NCBI RefSeq assembly: GCF_910592395.1
Contig: NC_088317.1
Span: 3,906,001-3,970,000 of the forward strand
Reading direction: 5' to 3'
DNA: 64,000 nucleotides
Origin: Lineus longissimus
Lineage: Eukaryota; Nemertea; Pilidiophora; Heteronemertea; Lineidae
Part shown: in pieces, positions 1 to 12,960 of the stretch
Layout of the letters: every line of letters starts with the position of its first letter
Position numbering within the stretch: position 1 is the first letter of the stretch
Translations under genes and position numbers: made by a program
Notes under the pieces: generated by a model
The model's input: the letters and a program-made list of their open reading frames with translations, nothing else
Databases searched by the model: none
Told to the model about the DNA's origin: nothing

Positions 1-3000
1 AATATTAAGAAAATTCTTCCGTCTTTTAACTGAAATGATATGTTATTTCGTGATAATAGATCCTGACCACAATATGGGACATGTCTACAATGTGTTCCTG
101 AGGGCCCTTAGTTAGAGATGACATCATGGCATAAGGGGACACGAGGGCCCTCGATTGAGGTAACATCAAGCCACTGAAGAAGACAGGTGTGCACTTGAAT
201 CAAAATAATGAATTGCTAGGATTTATCTGGGCAATTTTAAAATTATTCACTTATGCTGTTATAACCTTACCCAATCACGGCAATTAAAGTACGAAATCTC
301 GTCAATTAGGTCCTGGTTAGTGCTCTCAATGCTTGTACAAAGCCTAATAATGACTCGTTAGAGGCATAACAGTCCCATTCATGAAAATTAAGGGGGTGGG
401 CTCAGTTCGTTTAGATCAGGAACATACTGCCTTCGTAGTTCGTGGTGAGATATTTAAAAAAATGAAAAGAAGTATCTTCCCCGCTCCTGATTTTACATAC
501 AAAAGTCTTCTCATAATCCATCAAATTTTGGGCACTCTTAGCGTGAATCCGACCCACTGGTCCTACTTTCCATGAATTGCCCGGAAAGACCAGACACATG
601 TCCTGTTATTAACCAAAATATAAAATATTGACATTGGTCTTCAAGTGACTTCAAGAGCGTGTCAGCCAATAGGTCTAAGTTTGTGTCAATTTGTTATGGC
701 TGGTACTCGTTGTCCGTGAGGTCAGGGGGCACTTGCGGGAGGACACGGCGTACAGGAAACAGGTGTGTGTCGGGTGTGTGGCTATCTTACAGGGTCTTCG
801 TCTGGTTGGTCAGATCCTGGTATACAGGACCACAGAACAACCATCATAAATGACAATATGGAAATGTACTATAAAAATTAAATGTTGATGAATGATCAGG
901 TCGCTGGGTGGTTCAGATATCTCCCATGGGGGCCATATTAAATTTGGTTTCTGTGCAAGGGGAAAGCCCTCTTGGATTTGCACGTGATTATCCCAACATT
1001 CAAATTATTGACCGCTGAATCAGGTGATCAGTGTGCCATCAAGAAATCTCAAGTTCTTGCTTTCACTTTTTATCGTTGGCCTTGTTGACATGAGGAAGTG
1101 TAAAGCATATCTGCACACCTGGGCACTCGGTGTGGGTGTCTGGATATCGTGATTCATGATAGCAGAATTTTTATCAGGAAATATCCTGGCCAGAGAACAA
1201 AGTTATCAATCTCGATATACTCGTGATTGGAAAATATTGCTATCATTGGTAAACATAGGAATGCTATTAAGACCTAGATTGTCAAGTATGGGGTCCTTGA
1301 GGGTAGTCATAGATGACATGACTGAACACCTGAAGGAAGACCGCTGCGGGCTTGACTTGACCATGCCAATCGTCCTCCTTCACTGGAGCCGCTGTCTTGA
1401 AGAAAGTACACTGGGTCCTGTTGCTCAGTTGGTGTAAGTGCTAATGGTGAATGTGAGTATGTGGTAGCGTGACACCAATGACAACCTGAACTGCATCCTG
1501 TATATTATGCCTGTATTATCCCCCTCAACCCTGACAGCCTGCTAATCTTCTTGTGTTTCTGGGATATGGATTATTGGCCATTGTCAACATTTGAACTGGT
1601 CTGAGTAGTAGACACAGACTGGACTGGCACCAATTTTGGCCTTGGTTGAGTTGAAGTTCCTGGTATAGACGCCTGCTCTTGCTCTCTGGCGGCGATACTG
1701 TCAGTAGCCTACAGTTTGTGGTCAATTATCAGGCCGTATTTCATCGATACTGATGCTATCTCAACTATTGGCCCCAGTCAATATGTGAAGTGGTCTGCTA
1801 TACTACCGAACTGGCACCATTCGAATCCTGGTTGTGACTCACAGTCCTTGGAAAAATCTGATATTGAAATTGCAGCCATTTCAAAATGGTAGCAAGGTTT
1901 TCATTATGCGATTCCATTACAGGTCTAATTGGTCTCAATCTCAATGAAAATCAAGATAATTAGAATCAAACCAATTTGATTCCCAGAAGCAGTGTTTAGC
2001 AGTCATATTTTGGGTATGAAACCTGCTGTGGTTGAATCCTGGACAGACGTTTATTTCCACGAATGTAGGTGTTCACAACCAAATATTGTCCGTCACATCA
2101 ACTTTTTACACTTGATTGAGATGCTGTGACTTGAACTTAGTACTTAAAAGTTGAAAATTGTATGCATGATGTGTACTTTTTGAACCAAACGTATGATTTC
2201 ATGATCTCACTGGCTGTGTCAGTGTTGACACTCCTAAACCACAGAGGAAAACACTCATTGTATTCGCTCACAAAACACGGCATGATATCCGAGGAGATTT
2301 CAAACTTTGAATGAAAAGATTTGACAATGGTGAGAAACTCCTGTAAAAGATCAAGGGAAGATTGCAGATTTTCAGAGAAATCATATGTAGAAATGGCCTG
2401 GCTCTCTGAGATATCCGGTCCAATGAGATAACTTTTACCTCAGTTTGGGTAAATTTGGTGGGAAACATCTTTTAACAGGATGGGGGTGTATATCGGGGTG
2501 AGTTTCGAAAATGTCGCAGCGGGCCTCTCTTAGTGCCTCTGGGCATAAGTGGCTAAGTTTTCGTAGAATTCGCACTTGGCCCTCCACAGTAGGCCTAAAT
2601 GTATTGTAGTTTTCATATACTTAGTCAACAATACTGTTTTACCTCTCGACAATATGGTTTGTCATTTTGTGAATGGGCGCGACATGGGCGGGAGAAAGCA
2701 ACCAGGTCAGTTTTTGTGCGTTTGGTCGTCCTGCTTTGAAAATTACATATCAGGTGATATGCTTGTGCTGTGAAACGTGTCTGCATGCATGGAGTGTGTT
2801 TCATGATTACCTGACCATACATCAGTGTGAATCAGTGTACCAAAGTCTATGCTGAGTGGGACCATCTTACGTATTGGAACAAATTCATTCAATCTCATGA
2901 GCGAAGTCTTAGACGCTTAGAACTGAGAGTTGCTGTCCTTTATAGAGAGGTGTCCAGATCACAGGGGTGACACTCGCATTAAATGTACAGGACATGACCA

Positions 3001-6000
3001 ACTCGGGACCAAAATCAGTGTCCTAAATAGAGAGGATGTCCTTCTGATAGAGGTGTCCGTTGTAGTCTGATTGGAAAAAAAGATGGTTCTTCAGATGATA
3101 CAGCCAAATCTGGTCGTCTTGATCAGAGATAAACGAATCTACAAAAATGTTCAGCAATTCGATGTACGTAACAGATAATGATACCAAGGATTATGTGTTA
3201 TCGAGTTCTAGATATCTGTGAACGGTGACAATATTTCATCGGTAATGTTTACTTTGTCAGAAAAAAAGTCGTTTGTAAACACAACTTCGTGACGAATTTG
3301 GCCTTCTGGCGCTTTGTCGGCAAATTATATCCATCGAGTCTGTCGATTGAGTTTTCATTGAATATAATTTGATTGTTTACTATGTGTGGCATGATAGCTT
3401 CCGTGAAGCTTCCTGAGTAGGCCTGGATGAAGTGTTGTCGCACCTCTCTAACAAGTCACCTCTCCAAAGACGACTCGTACCGCAAAACATCAGCGGTTTC
3501 GTCCGTGTGGTCTGTTCAGCTGGGTGTCCATGGAGGCATGTAACCTCTCTGTTCGGAGGTCTATTTTGATTCCTGTAAAGGGGTCTTTGATAGAGAATTA
3601 TGTGAGACCAGCATCCTGTAGGCCTGAAGGCCATGCTGGAGTAACCCCTCTTCAAAAAGTCATAATGACCACAAGCATCTCTTGAAAAAGACACCAATTC
3701 CGTGTGTGTCCAGGACACTTCTCTGTCATGGACATTCTGTTCCAATCCGTTGAGTGTCCTCAGAAGAGAGGTTCCCAACGCCATATGAGACGATATTGAA
3801 AAATGCCATAACAGGAAATAATGGGCCTAATTGCACGACAGGAGGCCCCGGTTTCGTGATGTCATCCGCCCATTTAACGAAATTAGGTTAGGTATCTCGT
3901 AGATGAAGTGGGCTGCATTTATAAGGACTCAAGTATACGTTGTTATCAGAAGTATTTTGGGAACCATCGGATGCGGACGTGGACCTACAGTTTGCCGCTG
4001 GTATACCAGTCAGTTTTGATAGTCAGACATTACTTGAAAAAACAATTCTTACAGCTTTGTTGTGGATAACTTTTCCATCTGCTCTTTATTTATCTGTGAT
4101 GTTCAATTCTGAAATTTGCGTACTATTGCCTTCGTATTGTCGAGAACGTCTATCAAAATTCTAAACATTGGGGCGTGTATCTGATCACAACCACCTGCTT
4201 AGAGACTCTCATTCAAGTCCAACCTTGCGAGACGTAAAAAATATCATTCTCCTTACAGTTGTGAATTCGAAGAATAGGGGCGGATAGTCGGGTTTTCATA
4301 TATCATTGCGGAAAGTTGACTGTAGGATTGTAATTGTCAGTACCAGCATTGTTAGAAAGTGGCAGTTATTGATGTGAAAACCATCCTATTTTCTAAGGAC
4401 GCGTGCCACGGTTGAGATATTGTATCAGAACTCTCAGCTACCATCATAGTTTGGCCATTTCGTGACAGTCTCGTGTGAAGAAGACGTGTTCGGGAAATCA
4501 CGCAAGGACTTGATATTTGGTTTTAGTGCCGATTATCAGTAAAATCAGGATGGAGTCTCGCTTGATACAAAGGATTTTAGATCACAGCATTCACTATGCT
4601 AAGATCATGAAAAACAACAGGTAGGGTCATAAAGTTTGTTTCTCTTGAAAAGAGAGCTTAGAAATGGTGCAGAATTTAGTGGTTGGTAGTTATAACTTTT
4701 GATTGTATGTAAGATTAGAACAGCCTACATAATGTATCATTGTATTCATCATTGGCTGCGGGTGATATTCATATAAATGTCTGTCTATGTCTCCCCTGGA
4801 ATGATGATTTAGGTGGATTAAGTGGTGGAATGGCCTACTTTTGTAACTGCCTGCAGACAATGCTGCATGGGCAAAATAATGACAAATTGGATGCCCCAGA
4901 ATTTAGGATTCTGAAAAAACAACACAAAGGCAACAGCACTGAAGAATAATGTGCAATGATCTCATCTTGTCTGTCTGCAGTCTTGAGATAAGAAAAAGTT
5001 CAAGTGGAAATGTTACCGGGTATCAGACATGGCTGAGATGTGAATATGATATTGACTACATGTAGAGCGTAGAAAGAAGATCCTTGTTGAAGTAAACCAG
5101 GCAATGAGAATCTTCCTTGGGGAGTTTGAGACTGGTACTCCTGCTGGCCTCGTTCTATTCAACCGATACACGTGTGGCTCCCACTCCACTGAAACATGCA
5201 AAATATTTGCCAAAGACTTTGCCAATGCATCCTATGCCTATTTGCTATCTTGTCGACTAAGTATACTTAGCCTTTGATCATGTTGATACCACTATTAGAC
5301 AAACGTCTACAGATTGTTGGAATTCTCAAAGTTTTCTGGGTTCACCTCTACAAAATATACACCTGATGTACACCTGATGTACTGTGCACTCGACATGAAT
5401 GGGTGAAAAAATGGAGAGTCTCGGCCCTTTGAACTTATCTCCAGGAAGTTTATATTGACACTTCCATAGCCTTTATTTCAGCCCAAGCGAACTTGAACTT
5501 GCTATACATAAAGCATATAATCATGTACATTATACACTGTAGCGTATGCCAGCTTGTGTTGACATGAAGATAACTATGATACACCTCTCAACTGATTGAT
5601 TTCACCGACAAATTGATTTAGAATGTAACGTATCGTCGTTCTGTGAAATTTTTGAGGTGTGAAGTCACCCGGTCACGTTGGTGCAGCAGAAGTTTCGAAC
5701 TTTTGACAAGGACTATCAAAATACAGGCTGTTGACATGCACTGATGACCAAACCAGAAGCAAACTTGTTGAAGACTGATATTCTGAGTAAAACCTGTGAT
5801 AGCAAGTTCATCCTGGTTTTGTGCTGGAAGTTTTACATTGTAATTTTGAACTGGAATAGTTATGTAAATTTTGTTAGAGAACACTGCTTCCTTCTATACT
5901 ATTCACTTTGACAGGTATCGACAAAATTTTTTATTTCATAATCAGCCATTTTATTTTCATTTTCTGTGTTCCCGTTTCAGAAATGACCGTCATCAAGACT

Positions 6001-6115
6001 TTTTGCAGGGGGCTTTTGAGTCTATTTATCAATATCAATTCAGGTGTCAAAACGTTCGAAAAGAGATTATTTGAAAAACAACATTCTTACAAAACTTTCT
6101 ATTCCATCGTTGCAG
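1..6115. other. No recognisable gene; upstream of Nck
   Basis: I find no open frame with family resemblance here on either strand. A splice acceptor (TTGCAG) ends at 6115, just before the first Nck coding exon, so part of this stretch is probably 5' UTR exon(s) and intron of Nck, but I cannot place the upstream exon or the promoter. The only repeat I can name is a fragment of a MITE-like family near 2.9-3.1 kb. Stretches rich in 'cctctct/agagagg' at 3.4-3.8 kb may be another degenerate copy. Confidence 0.5.
2938..3075. repeat. Degenerate MITE-like repeat fragment (GTGTCC/agagagg family)
   Basis: It contains phrases such as 'atagagaggtgtcc', 'gggaccaaaatcagtgtcc' and 'agagaggatgtcc' that recur in better-preserved copies at 20445-20626, 25006-25140, 40854-40985 and 52148-52326. 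The termini are not intact here, so this is a relic. Confidence 0.55.
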
Positions 6116-6137
6116 GTTGAAGGATATGAAAACAAAG

Positions 6138-7694
6138 ATGTCTGAGGAGGTGGTCATCGCGAAGTATGACTATACAGCGCAGGACAAACGGGAACTCAAC
6201 ATCAAAAAGAACGAGAAACTGTTCCTCTTGGACGATTCGAAACATTGGTGGAAGGTTCTAAACTACAAATCACAGGCAGGTTTCGTGCCGTCGAACTATG
6301 TGAAAAAGGTGAAACCGGGTTTGTTTTCCAGTCTGCGGAATACGCTTGGTCGGAGGAAAAATAGTCATGACAAAGGTGCAGCCGCGGCTTCGATTAAAAA
6401 TGGCGGAGCGGTATGTGATCGTACAGACTCGACAGATATTGAAATACTGCCATGTAAGAATGTCTCGGCAGTGGTGCGGTATGCGTACGAGGCGCAGAAA
6501 TTGGACGAAATGTCTTTAGTCAAAGGTGAAATCATTACTGTTATAGAAAAATCCAGCGACGGCTGGTGGCGGGGGAAGAAAAAGACGTCCGAGGAGGGCG
6601 GGTGGTTCCCGTCAAATTACGTCATAGACTGTTCTGAGGAACCGAATTCAAATACGTTACCCTCAGGTTTGATTCCTGCTGATCCCACGCCGCTGCGGGA
6701 AAACGGCGTCGCGACGGAAAGCGTGGAAATCGTACTGACTATGTACCCGTTTACGAGTAATACCGCGGAGGAGTTGTCGTTTGATTGTAACGAGAGGTTG
6801 GAGGTTATCGAGAAGCCGTTGTCTGATCCGGATTGGTGGCGTGCGAGAAACGCTCAAGGTGCTATTGGACTAGTGCCGCGCAACTATGTACAAGTTGTGG
6901 ACTCTGATTTTGAAAATACGCTCAGTATGTCGCAGTCACATTCGAACTCTAGTATAAGTGGCGGGAACCTTTCGACGAGTAATTCGCTCGGACTGAGCGC
7001 GATGGTCGCCGGTTCAGCGACTAACGTTCGGAGTCAGTTTGATATATCTGGCCCGCTGATGGATAAGGAATGGTACTATGGTAAAATATCCCGGCAGGAG
7101 TGTGACGATATGATGAATGAGTTTGCGGAGAATGGGGACTTTTTAATCAGAGACAGTGAATCAAAGGTGAGAAGAATGTGAACTAAAATTCCCCCCTGAC
7201 TGGTACATCAAAGTGTGTACGAAAGTAGTTCTTTTGGCAGGCAGTCGCATTATGGAAATAATCCTGGTTGCAAGTTAAAATACAGATGAGGATGACAACA
7301 AAGTTTCACTTGCTTTTCCTAAAACCCTAAAATCACTGTGTTGATGCCATTAACCAAGTTAAGCCCTGTCGGTCACACATAGGCCTTTAGCACAGGCATC
7401 CCTTTACCAGCTTAATTGCGTCGACACTTTATCCATGCCAAATATCATTCTAACTTTCCTCTTTCATCTTTTCAGGCCGGCAACTTTACAGTCACGTTAA
7501 AAGCTGAACACAAAAATAAGCACTTTCGCGTCATACTTACCGACGATATGTACTGCATCGGCCAACAAACATTCGACTCTTTGGACGATTTAGTTGACCA
7601 TTATATGAAACATCCGATCTACAAACACGAGGTGGAAAAACTCTACTTAATAAAACCGTTCGTTCACCCGGAGGATAGGATGAGCAAGTTATAG
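6138..7694 (+). CDS. NCK1: Nck-family SH2/SH3 adaptor protein
   Basis: Nck is a cytoplasmic adaptor that links phosphotyrosine signals, through its SH2 domain, to actin regulators such as WASP/PAK-type partners, through its SH3 domains. Coding exons are 6138-7166 and 7476-7694. The junction is phase 0 (AAG|GTGAGA donor; TTTTCAG acceptor) and gives 415 aa, slightly longer than the roughly 380 aa of vertebrate Nck. I see three SH3 domains at about residues 4-60, 112-170 and 200-258, each with an ALYDY-like start, a WW motif and a P-S/R-NYV end. A C-terminal SH2 lies at about 310-405 with FLIRDSES, which carries the phosphotyrosine-binding Arg. The SH2 is split by the intron right after that motif. 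I chose ATG 6138 (MSEEVV, like vertebrate MAEEVV); an in-frame ATG at 6126 would add four residues. The assignment to Nck is secure, but NCK1 versus NCK2 is not meaningful in an invertebrate single-copy gene. Confidence 0.95.
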
Positions 7695-7825
7695 GATTGG
7701 CGATTCCTGGACTTATGGCGCAGTGGTCCGGTTTGAAGACTACCTGTGACCGTGGTTTAAATGCGAAAAGTGATTCACCGGCAATTTTTATAAAACCCCG
7801 CAAAACTGAAGAAAGTGTCTCCACT

Positions 7826-8060
7826 CATACATACATACATACATACGTACCGAATTTCTATAGCACCCGTTTCAAGCTGATGCTCATTCACGGGCGCTTT
7901 ACATTGTTACATCGGCTTACAGAAGGCACTAGTTGAAAAGATGTGTTTTGAGCATTTTTTTAAAGATGTTTCGACTGGGTGCCTTCTGTAAGCCCTCTGG
8001 CAATTGGTTCCAGAGCTTGGCGGTGAAAACGCTGAACCGCCGTTGAGATGTATACTTTAA
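7826..8060 (-). mobile_element. CR1/L2-type LINE 3' end, truncated relic
   Basis: Read on the minus strand, the sequence encodes the last residues typical of CR1/L2 reverse-transcriptase ORFs (a LWNQLPEG motif followed by FKKMLKTHLF and a stop). The usual 3' hairpin follows (AAAGCGCCCG...GGGTGCTATAGAAAT), and then a short-period microsatellite tail (CATA/TATG repeats at 7826-7850). It is 5' truncated with no reverse-transcriptase core. A similar 3' tail lies at 18668-18760 and a longer relic at 22365-22680. Confidence 0.7.
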
Positions 8061-10659
8061 AAAGCCAAATTTCCTCGGGTGGTTTTTTTGCCGATTTTAC
8101 CAATAACCTCGATACGCAGATCTATTATAATGGGGAGTTTGTATTTTCATCTCAAGTGGAAATAATTTCTTCAGTCATGTTTGATGCCACAATGTAATCA
8201 ATGGATTATTTCACTGGAGTTAAAGATAATCAAGAAACCTCCAAAGTGAAGTTTTCTCACCTACAGCTGATGAATGGTAGACTATACAGCAAGATTAATC
8301 AAGATTGGTGTTTTATTAGCTAAATCTTGAATGTTGATCAAAATGTATTCTGAAATGAGTTATAAGTTATTGTTTGTATTCATTTGAAAGTTGATTCTTG
8401 GTTTGATGCAAGATGTCACCTCCCTCTTTAACCAGTTGTATTTACTAGGGGTTGACATTTTTGTCGGATTTAGATGTCGGCATAAAAGGGGTCAGCGGGA
8501 ACATGTTCAGTGGGCTACACCCTATGTAAAATAGAATTCTTTACGTCCCGCAAAAGTTTATTGTCAACTTTCTGACACTCAGAAGTCTATTGTGGACTTT
8601 TTAATTTGAAGAGGGAACAGCCTTTTACTGTTCTTTCTCCAGAGGGTTATTCCTGAATGTTTCAAATCCTGAGTTGAAGTGACGTTAGCAAGGCTAAGTT
8701 TTCCTGTATTCCGAAAAACTGTAAGGAAGGATGACATCATTGTAATGATTAAAGTTGAATTAAAAAATGCCCTAATATGCCTGGACTTGGGGTTAGTCGG
8801 ATTTCAATATGCTTAGAGACTTTCTGTACAAAAAAAACATCTAGTCGTGGGCCTTGTGAAATATGCTTAGTAGTGTTCTTTTAATTTGAAACAACAATAT
8901 GAAAATAATTCATACTTAACTTTTCAGAACCCCCTCAGATATTTCACGATATTCAGAGAGCCGAAATTTGCTGACTCTCTCTGGTGTAACCAGTCAGTGT
9001 TTTGATGAAAGCGCTTGGTGAATCCGACCTTCCGAATATTTGCTATTATTGGAGAAATCCCACCTTTCAAGTCAGTTATGGTGCTTATCAGTTGACCTTG
9101 ACTCAAGGTCATTGTGACTGGTGTAAAGGTCAAAATGTGACCTTGGTGTAATCAACTTCAAGGTCACTTGGAATATATTCATGTGTTATTGATGTAATTG
9201 GTATAAATGGGTAGAATATTCCAGATGTAAATAGAATTTGTATGAAAATTGTCCTGGGTTTTGCCACATGGACAATTTACTAAGATTTTCTGTTATTTGA
9301 GGAAAATAAAATTTTTGTGTTGAGCTTCAAATATTTGGAAATGATTGTATCATAATTAAATGACCTGTGTGTTTCAAGAGTTGATGGTTCAAATTTGTGG
9401 CCAAATTTTTCATGGAGTGTAACAAAACTGATGCTCATTTTGACTCGTGCCTTGTTGTCTTTGCCTAGCTCAAGTAAATAAAAACCACAGATCAAAGTAA
9501 TATGACCAGTAGCTTGCGCTCAAGAGCCCAAAACAAAGATTAAAAATGAATAAATGGGCCAAAGACATCGTTTGGGTATACAGTATGCTGTACAATAGAG
9601 GCTTTGTTTACCAATGATATTGTGTTCAAAACCAAAAAAAGGTTTGTTACTTACAACCAGATTTCTTACTGGAAACGACTTTGTGAATACTGTGAAATGC
9701 AATTTGTTTCTTTTCTCCTTTTTCCTGCTTTTGCTTGTTGAAAATATGGTCAGTAAGAAATACATGTACGTGTATAGGATATTAGAACTTAAATTGTCAA
9801 AAAAAGGTATTTTACGATGTGTTTTATATTCGAAAGTCGATGTGCAGAATAGTCCTGAAGTTGAACTGGACTTCAGAGTCTATAATGGGGATGTTTTAGT
9901 TTCTCTGCCCTTACAATGTATGAAGGTTATCATACGTAACAAAAGACAGGGGTCAGTCTCGTGGAAGAAGTAACTCATTACTTGCCTCTCATAGTTTAAA
10001 TTCCATAAAACAATGTACAAGTCATATTTATTGAGACACCCCGTAGGTCTGATTAGTAATACATGTGTACCAACGGGCAGTGAAGAAAGCAGTCATTACA
10101 TTCATATGTAAATAGTCATTACCTTGCATGTTTCAGTGTTTGCTGATTTTGCTTCTCGGTTTATGCAAGTATCAATGTGTGCCTTGTACCCTCCCTCCTC
10201 AACGTTTTCATTTTGATATCTGTTCGGGTCAAGCATCATCACTAAATTGCAATAAATACTTGGTTAAAGCAGTCGTACCTGAAAACGGCAACCGACAACA
10301 CACCAACTAAAATTAAAACAAAGATTTCAACTTATCACTGCAAGTATTGGAAAGGTTGTCATAGATTCATTGACCGATCTTGATCAGCAAGGGGAAGGGG
10401 GGAGGGTGGTATGAGATACACATTGAAAAGTGCATTGTGCGTTCATAGAAACTGAGGAGAAGACATGGCAATGGTATTATATTAAAAATCTTTCGGTTAT
10501 TCAAGTAGGTCTCGCACCAATCTATTTCCTATTTCACAAGTGATTTGCATGGCCAAATGGCCTGCCTAAGTTATGCTTTATTATATGAGGGAGAGGCAGA
10601 GGTTGTCATGCGACTTAACACGTTAGTCCAGACTATCCAGTCACCGAGTAGAACTCAGC

Positions 10660-10850
10660 TGAGCTACTTAGTCAGCCGACAATCAGAGCATTTCTGACCG
10701 GTAGCAATTCATACACCTGGGTGGAATAAGGCATGTTTAAGGCAAAGAGAACTGTTAAGTCTCGTGCCGACTCTGGTTTGAACCAGGGACTGCGCCAATA
10801 GTGGATGAGAGTCTGAGCCACCTGTCACGGCGGCTCCTGTAGAATACTTC
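10660..10850 (-). mobile_element. tRNA-derived SINE relic
   Basis: On the minus strand there is a tRNA-like head with an A-box-like TGGCTCAG segment and a B-box-like GGTTCAAACC at about 10780, followed by a body with CACCCAGGTGTAT. The body phrase recurs at 43590-43770 next to another tRNA-like head. The two copies differ substantially, so this is an old family. It is not a functional tRNA gene, because no cloverleaf can be closed. Confidence 0.5.
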
Positions 10851-11279
10851 ATCTATCACCTCGGCACTATTCGTTGCTACAACTTCAATTACAACTGATT
10901 GAAAGCCATTTTGGCCACAGCAGTCTCTTGTGAAATAGTGAGTGGGAAAGGACCATTGTGCATTGGATGTATTCAGATGTACAAGTGATCCTCTTATGTT
11001 GGTTGGACATGAAGTGTAGTAGATCGAGAGAACTTGCTCCATGTTCTTTGTATTGAAGTTAAGCGATTGTATTTACATGTGGGAAGCATGTTTAAATAAA
11101 GTAAATATAAGATAATTTACATCCTGTGCATTACTTTATCTTTGATTTAGTCAATATTCATTCTGGTGAGACAGTTCCCTGATGATTAGAAATTGGCTAA
11201 GTTTTACACTGTCCATTTGATCACATCACTGATGACTATGATGGCAGATTCAGAGTAAAGGGTACTTCTCAGCGTCCTT

Positions 11280-11660
11280 GCGGAAACACCCTGTACACAA
11301 TGATAGTCTTCGAACATCCAAGTCTTGTCTTCAACATATGTCACATCCAAAAGACAGAAGCTGTGAAGTTTTTTACAGCATATTCGGACATCCAAGTCTA
11401 CCCATTGAGTTTGTCTTCAATATATGTCACATCCAAATGACAGAAGCAGTGGGGGACGTTTTACACAGCCAATGCCCCTTGAAGAGCAAAAAGGTTGTTG
11501 ATATAACAATCAAGTCAATAGTTGAGAAGTCCAAGTCTGTTTGTCTTTGCTGTGCATCACATCCTAAGACAGATGTCCATATGTCCATATCCATGCCCTC
11601 AGAAAAGCAAAAGGATAGCTGATGCATCAATCATAACAGTTGTAGAGAAGTCCAAGAAAG
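11280..11660. repeat. Imperfect roughly 100-bp tandem repeats
   Basis: The phrase 'acatccaagtct' followed by 'tgtcttcaa.atatgtcacatccaaa.gacagaagc' recurs two to three times with substitutions. No coding potential is evident, and the function is unknown. Confidence 0.5.
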
Positions 11661-12369
11661 GATAACAGGTCCAGATACTCAAAGACAGACCTTTGCCAAA
11701 GTGACAGCCACTTCGAATAGGCTGGTTACTCTAAGCTTAATTAAGTGCGCATCGGAGGGGGGGGGGATCCTGCAAATCGGAAGTCATCTGGGCCTACTGC
11801 CTTGGACTGACCAAACATCTCACTGCGCCCTCGACAACATGCACACCAGGGCCTACTGCCTTAAATTGAGCTATGTTCTCAACATGCTTGTGAAGACAGG
11901 TACAGCCTGGCCATCGCTTCTATACCGCAGGCACAAGGGCCTACCCTAACGTAAAGGATCTTGCGTAGTAAAATCTGAAATCATCGTGGTGAATTCAACA
12001 TTTAGCATGGTGAAATCAGAATTGTGACAGCTACTGTCATCAGCCTGGTTGTGACTTTGTCTAGGACGAGTGTAGCCGGCTGGTAACTATTATTCAGATC
12101 TGGGACATTGTAGCAGCTACTGTCATCAGATTGGTTGTGACAGGGTCACAACAGACCGAATGACAGGGTCGAGTGACAGGATCACAACAGGAGGACGAGT
12201 AAAGCGTTTTAGCGACCAGTATTCGGGCCATGGACATTGTGACAGCTACTGCAATCAGATTGGTTGTGACATGGTCTCTACAGGGAGACATACAAGACAT
12301 GTGCCTTCCAATATAAAATAATGGCTCGATATGAATTTAAACAGTTTTTGTAAATCGCTCCCCGATAAA

Positions 12370-12960
12370 TGATCGATATATTAATTGTAAGTGAGCCTCG
12401 TCTTTCTCACTATGTTCGCAACACAGTAGAGCTCCCTGGCCCGATTTTTGTCTGGTTGTGGCTGCCTCGTCTCTCTCACCGTATTCGCAACACGCTAGAG
12501 CTGCCTTGCCCGATTTGGTCTTGTTGTGACTGTCTTGTCTCTCTCACTGCATTTGCAAGAAGGTGTTTGCTACCTTTCCCGCGTTCGTCTTGTTGTGACT
12601 GTCTCGTCTCTCTCACTGTATTCGCAACAAGGTAGAGGTGTCAGGTACAATTCAGTCTAGTTGTGACTGTCTTGTCTCTCTCTGTCATCGCAGCACGGCT
12701 GAGCTGCTTTGTCCAATTCGGTCTGATTGTGACTGTCTTATCTCTCTCACTGTGTTAGCAGGACAGTGGAGCTGCCAGGCATGATTTGGTCTGGCTGTGA
12801 CTGTCTCATCTCTTTCACTGTGTTAGCAGGACAGTGGAGCTGCCTTGCACGATTTGGTCTGGCTGTGACTGTCTCATTTCTCTCACTGTACGCGCAACAC
12901 AGTAGAGCTGCCAGGTACGATTTGGTCTTGTTGTGACTATCTCGTCTCTTTCTCAGCTCA
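12370..12960 (+). repeat. 68-bp satellite, short array
   Basis: About eight tandem units share 'ggttgtgactgtctcgtctc', 'tctctcac', a variable 'gcaacacggtag' and 'agctgcc'. The spacing of GTCTG phrases at 12721, 12789 and 12857 is exactly 68 bp. The same unit makes the much larger array at 54.2-57.1 kb. Frames across it are open only by chance. Confidence 0.8.

Noticed and set aside
1156-1437. 93-codon plus-strand frame
   Set aside because: No family resemblance, no splice or start context, and composition like its surroundings; probably chance.
3380-3784. 134-codon minus-strand frame
   Set aside because: It falls in a stretch that looks like degenerate repeat (multiple cctctct/agagagg phrases) and shows no domain.
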